A DNA stretch of 64,000 bases. Origin: Caprella mutica. Its lineage: Eukaryota > Arthropoda > Malacostraca > Amphipoda > Caprellidae. A model generated the notes under the pieces. The model saw only the letters and a program-made list of their open reading frames with translations. It ran no database searches and had not been told where the DNA came from. Positions within the stretch are counted from its first letter, which is position 1; each line of letters opens with the position of its first letter. Location of the stretch: positions 40,293-104,292 of the forward strand of contig CANNZV010002307.1 in NCBI GenBank assembly GCA_947561585.1. The letters are read 5' to 3'. Of the stretch, positions 58,501 through 64,000 are shown piece by piece. Position numbers and translations under genes: made by a program.

Positions 58501-61500
58501 GCAAAGGAGCTATCTACAGCTAAAAATCCATCTACAGAAAAGGATCTATCTACAGTAAAGGATCTATCTACTACAAAGGATCTATCTATAGCAAAGGATC
58601 TATCTACAGCAAAGGATCTATCTACAGCAAAGGATCTATCTACAGCAAATGATCAATCTACAGCAAAGGATATTTCTACAGTGAAGGAGCTCTATACAGC
58701 CAAAGAATCCATTCACAACAAAAATCTGTCTACAGCAAAGTGATCTATCTACAGTAAGGGATATATCTACAGCAAAGAATCTATCTTCAGCAAACGATCT
58801 ATCTACAGCAAATAATCTATCTACAGCAAAGTGATCTATCTACAGTAAGGGATCTATCTACAGCAAAGAATCTATCTACAGTAAAGGATCTATCTACAGT
58901 AAAGGATCTATCTACAGCAAAGGATCTACCTACAGTAAAGGATCTATCGACTAAAAGGATATATCTACAGCAAAGGATCTATCTACAACAAAGAATCTAT
59001 CTACAGCAAAGAATCTATCTACAGTAAAGGATCTATCTACAGTAAAGGATCTATCTACAGCAAAGGATCTATCTACAGCAAAGGATCTAACTACTACAAG
59101 TGATATATCTACAGTAAAGGATCTATCAACAGCAAAGGATCTATCTACAGCAAAGGATCCATCTACAGCAAAGGATCTTTTTATAGGGGAGAATCTCTCT
59201 ACCACAAAGGATTTAATACAGCAAATGATCTAACTACTACAAGGGATATATCTACAGTAAAGGATCTATCTACTACAAAGGATCTATCTATAGCAAAGGA
59301 TCTATCTACAGCAAAGGATCTATCTACAGCAAAGGATCTATCTACAGCAAATGATCAATCTACAGCAAAGGATATTTCTACAGTGAAGGAGCTCTATACA
59401 ACCAAAGAATCCATTCACAGCAAAAATATATCTACAGCAAAGTGATCTATTTACAGTAAGGGATATATCTACAGCAAAGAATCTATCTAGAGCAAACGAT
59501 CTATCTACAGCAAAGAATCTATCTACACCAAAGGATCTTTCTACAACAAAGGATCTATCTACAGTAAAGGATCTATTTACAGCAAAGGATCTATTTACAG
59601 TAAAGGATCTATCTACAGCAAAGTATCTATCTAAGACAAACGTTTTATCTACAGCAAAGGAGCTATCTACAGCTAAGGATCCATCTACAGCAAAGGATCT
59701 ATCTACAGTAAAGGATCTATCTACTGCAAAGGATCTATATATAGCAAAGGATCTATCTACAGCAAAGGATCTATTTACAGCAAAGGATCTATCTACAGCA
59801 AAGGATCTATCTACAGCAAATGATCTATCTACAGCAAAGGATATTTCTACAGTGAAGGAGCTCCATACAGCCAAAGAAACCATTCACAGCAAAAATCTAT
59901 CTACAGCAAAGTGATCTATTTACAGTAAGGGTTATATCTACAGCAAAGAATCTATCTTCAGCAAACGATCTATCTACAGCAAAGGATCCATCTACAGCAA
60001 AGGACCTATCTACAGTAAGGGATCTATCTACAGCAAATAATCTATCTACAGCAAAGTGATCTATCTACAGTAAGGGATCTATCTACAGCAAAGAATCTAT
60101 ATACACCAAAGGATCTATCTACAGCGAAAAATCTGTCAACAGCAAAGGATCTATCTACTGCAAAGGATCAATTTACAGCAGAAGATCTTTCTACAGCAGA
60201 GGATCTTTCAACAGAAAAGGATCTCTCTACAGCAAAGGATCTATTTACAGTATGGGATCTATCTACAACAAAGGTTTTATCTACAGTAAAGGATCTATAT
60301 ACAGAAAATGATCTACCTACAGAAAAGGATTTATCTACAGCAAAGGATCTATCTACAGCAAAGGATCTATCTACAGCAAAGGATCTATCTACAGCAAAGG
60401 ATCTATCTACGGCAAAGGATCTATCTACGGCGAAGGATTTATTTATTTATTTATAGCAAAGGATCTATCTACGGCGAAGGATTTATTTATTTATTTATAG
60501 CAAAGGATCTTAGATCTATTTACAGCAAAGGATCTACCTACAGTAAAGGATCTATCGACTAAAAGGATATATCTACAGTAAAGGATCTATTTACAACTTA
60601 GAATCTATCTACAGCAAAGAATCTATCTACAGTAAAGGATCTATCTACAATAAAGGATCTATCTACAGCAAAGGATCTAACTACTACAAGGGATATATCT
60701 ACAGTAAAGGATCTATCTACTGCAAAGTATCTATCTACAGCAAAGGATCCATCTACAGCAAAGGATCTATTTATAGCGGAGAATCTTTCTACCACAAAGG
60801 ATTTAATACAGCAAAGGATCTTTCTTCAGCAAAGGATCTATCTACAGCAAAGTATCTATCTACAGCAAAGGATCTATCTACAGCAAAGGACCTATCTGGA
60901 GTAAGGGATCTATTTACAGCGAAGGATCAATCTATAGCAAAGGATGTATCTGCAGCAAAGGATCTATTTACAGCATAGGATCCATCTACAGCAAATGATC
61001 TATCTACAGTAAGGGATCTTTTGGCAGCGAAGGATCTATCTACAGTCAAGGATATATTTACTGCAACGGATCTATCTTCAGCAAAGGATCAATCTACAGT
61101 TAAGGATCTATCTCCAGCAAAGGATCTAACTACAGCAAAGGATCTATATAAAGCCAATGATTTATCTACAACAAAGGATCTATTTACAGCAGGGGAACTT
61201 TATACAGCAAAGGATCTATCTACAGCAAACGATCTATCTACAGCAAAGTAATCTATCTACAGTAAGGGATCTATCTACAGCAAAGAATCTATCTACACCA
61301 AAGGATCTTTCTACATCGCAGGATCTGTCAACAGCAAAAGATCTATCTACAGTGAATGATCTATTTACAGCAAAGGATCTATCTACAGCAAAGGTTCTAT
61401 CTACAGTAAAGGATCTATCTACAGCAAAGTATCTATCTAAGACAAACGATTTATATACAGCAAAGGAGCTATCTACAGCTAAAAATCCATCTACAGAAAA

Positions 61501-64000
61501 GGATCTATCTACAGTAAAGGATCTATCTACTACAAAGGATCTATCTATAGCAAAGGATCTATCTACAGCAAAGGATCTATCTACAGCAAAGGATCTATCT
61601 ACAGCAAATGATCAATCTACAGCAAAGGATATTTCTACAGTGAAGGAGCTCTATACAGCCAAAGAATCCATTCACAACAAAAATCTGTCTACAGCAAAGT
61701 GATCTATCTACAGTAAGGGATATATCTACAGCAAAGAATCTATCTTCAGCAAACGATCTATCTACAGCAAATAATCTATCTACAGCAAAGTGATCTATCT
61801 ACAGTAAGGGATCTATCTACAGCAAAGAATCTATCTACAGTAAAGGATCTATCTACAGTAAAGGATCTATCTACAGCAAAGGATCTACCTACAGTAAAGG
61901 ATCTATCGACTAAAAGGATATATCTACAGCAAAGGATCTATCTACAACAAAGAATCTATCTACAGCAAAGAATCTATCTACAGTAAAGGATCTATCTACA
62001 GTAAAGGATCTATCTACAGCAAAGGATCTATCTACAGCAAAGGATCTAACTACTACAAGGGATATATCTACAGTAAAGGATCTATCAACAGCAAAGGATC
62101 TATCTACAGCAAAGGATCCATCTACAGCAAAGGATCTTTTTATAGGGGAGAATCTCTCTACCACAAAGGATTTAATACAGCAAATGATCTACTACTACAA
62201 GGGATATATCTACAGTAAAGGATCTATCTACTACAAAGGATCTATCTATAGCAAAGGATCTATCTACAGCAAAGGATCTATCTACAGCAAAGGATCTATC
62301 TACAGCAAATGATCAATCTACAGCAAAGGATATTTCTACAGTGAAGGAGCTCTATACAACCAAAGAATCCATTCACAGCAAAAATATATCTACAGCAAAG
62401 TGATCTATTTACAGTAAGGGATATATCTACAGCAAAGAATCTATCTAGAGCAAACGATCTATCTACAGCAAAGAATCTATCTTCAGCAAACGATCTATCT
62501 ACAGCAAAGGATCTATCTACAGCAAATAATCTATCTACAGCAAAGTGATCTATCTACAGTAAGGATCTATCTACAGCAAAGAATCTATCTACATCAAAGG
62601 ATCTATCTACAGCGAAAAATCTGTCAACAGCAAAGGATCTATCTACTGCATAGGATCAATTTACAGCAAAAGATCTTTCTACAGCAGAGAATCTTTCTAC
62701 AGAAAAGGATCTCTCTACAGCAAAGGATCTATTTACAGTATGGGATCTATCTACAACAAAGGTTTTATCTACAGTAAAGGATCTATATACAGAAAATGAT
62801 CTACCTACAGAAAAGGATTTATCTACAGCAAAGGATCTATCTACAGCAAAGGATCTATCTACAGCAAAGGATCTATCTACAGCAAAGGATCTATCTACGG
62901 CAAAGGATCTATCTACGGCGAAGGATTTATTTATTTATTTATAGCAAAGGATCTATCTACGGCGAAGGATTTATTTATTTATTTATAGCAAAGGATCTTA
63001 GATCTATTTACAGCAAAGGATCTACCTACAGTAAAGGATCTATCGACTAAAAGGATATATCTACAGTAAAGGATCTATTTACAACTTAGAATCTATCTAC
63101 AGCAAAGAATCTATCTACAGTAAAGGATCTATCTACAATAAAGGATCTATCTACAGCAAAGGATCTAACTACTACAAGGGATATATCTACAGTAAAGGAT
63201 CTATCTACTGCAAAGTATCTATCTACAGCAAAGGATCCATCTACAGCAAAGGATCTATTTATAGCGGAGAATCTTTCTACCACAAAGGATTTAATACAGC
63301 AAAGGATCTTTCTTCAGCAAAGGATCTATCTACAGCAAAGTATCTATCTACAGCAAAGGATCTATCTACAGCAAAGGACCTATCTGGAGTAAGGGATCTA
63401 TTTACAGCGAAGGATCAATCTATAGCAAAGGATGTATCTGCAGCAAAGGATCTATTTACAGCATAGGATCCATCTACAGCAAATGATCTATCTACAGTAA
63501 GGGATCTTTTGGCAGCGAAGGATCAATCTACAGCAAAGGATCTATTTACAGCGAAGGATGGATCTACAGCAAAGGATCTATCTACAGCAAAGGATCTATC
63601 TACAGCAAAGGATCTATCTACAGTCAAGGATATATTTACTGCAACGGATCTATCTTCAGCAAAGGATCAATCTACAGTTAAGGATCTATCTCCAGCAAAG
63701 GATCTAACTACAGCAAAGGATCTATATAAAGCCAATGATTTATCTACAACAAAGGATCTATTTACAGCAGGGGAACTTTATACAGCAAAGGATCTATCTA
63801 CAGCAAACGATCTATCTACAGCAAAGTAATCTATCTACAGTAAGGGATCTATCTACAGCAAAGAATCTATCTACACCAAAGGATCTTTCTACATCGCAGG
63901 ATCTGTCAACAGCAAAAGATCTATCTACAGTGAATGATCTATTTACAGCAAAGGATCTATCTACAGCAAAGGTTCTATCTACAGTAAAGGATCTATCTAC
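55590..64000. repeat. Tandem higher-order units of 2579, 2959 and 2578 bp
   Basis: The GCCAATGATTT landmark lies at 55615, 58194, 61153 and 63731, giving three complete units and part of a fourth. The second unit is long because of about 470 bp of extra sequence between 59480 and 60300, partly offset by a 90-bp (five-monomer) deletion near 61033 that precedes the third GCCAATGATTT. A doubled (ATTT)n block near 57380-57450 recurs near 60430-60500 and 62920-62990 and marks these units as one lineage. Confidence 0.85.

Larger units (their letters stand above)
42096..64000. repeat. 18-bp satellite array, right block
   Basis: The same 18-bp satellite resumes after the retrotransposon and runs off the right edge. 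The first monomers (CAAATGATC, AAGGATATTTCTAC, GTGAAGGAGCTCC) continue the higher-order unit that was cut at 32318; the GAGCTCC variant matches the copy near 30560. All the landmarks of the left block recur. No gene, RNA gene or other insertion is seen in these 22 kb. Confidence 0.97.

Overview
The window is eukaryotic, almost certainly animal, nuclear DNA. About 54 kb of the 64 kb is one AT-rich satellite built from variants of an 18-bp monomer (consensus GGATCTATCTACAGCAAA). The remaining 9.8 kb (32319-42091) is a single full-length Ty3/gypsy-type LTR retrotransposon inserted into that satellite. No single-copy host gene, tRNA or rRNA is visible. The host cannot be named. The gag-pol type, the lack of a chromodomain, the AT-rich codons and the apparent tRNA-His primer all fit an invertebrate element, but this is inference.

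Satellite (1-32318 and 42092-64000): variant monomers occur in a recurring order marked by landmark blocks: an (ATTT)n/GATCTTAGATC block, a TCGACTAAAA block, a GTGAAGGAGCTC block and a GCCAATGATTT block. On top of this lie nested segmental duplications. Those traced have offsets of 13148, 4892, 2238, 3406 and 2118 bp on the left, and 7497, 3208 and about 2.6-3.0 kb on the right. Some copies are almost identical, so either unequal exchange is recent or the assembly has duplicated sequence. Three forward frames and one reverse frame of the monomer contain no stop, which produces many open frames (xSTAKDL, QQRIYL, SKGSIY, FAVDRS peptides). I treat these as artefacts.

Retrotransposon (transcribed leftwards, minus strand): two 689-bp LTRs (TG...CA, three differences seen) are flanked by a 4-bp ACAG target duplication. 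In element order it has the 5' LTR (41403-42091), a tRNA-His-type primer binding site (41385-41397), gag (41220-39628, two CCHC knuckles), a -1 frameshift signal TTTAAAC directly before the gag stop (39637-39631), pol (39607-34226), a 1.2-kb non-coding 3' region without env, a purine tract, and the 3' LTR (32319-33007). Both frames are intact, so the copy looks young and possibly autonomous.

The most notable feature is the pol architecture: aspartic protease 1, reverse transcriptase, RNase H, an OTU-like domain whose catalytic Asp and Cys positions are Gly and Ser, a second complete aspartic-protease-like domain, integrase, and a long charged C-terminal tail. Two different retropepsin-like domains plus a degenerate OTU domain in one polyprotein is the best candidate here for something poorly described. 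Gag would form the particle, the protease(s) would process Gag-Pol made by frameshifting, RT/RNase H would copy the RNA from the tRNA primer, and integrase would insert the cDNA.
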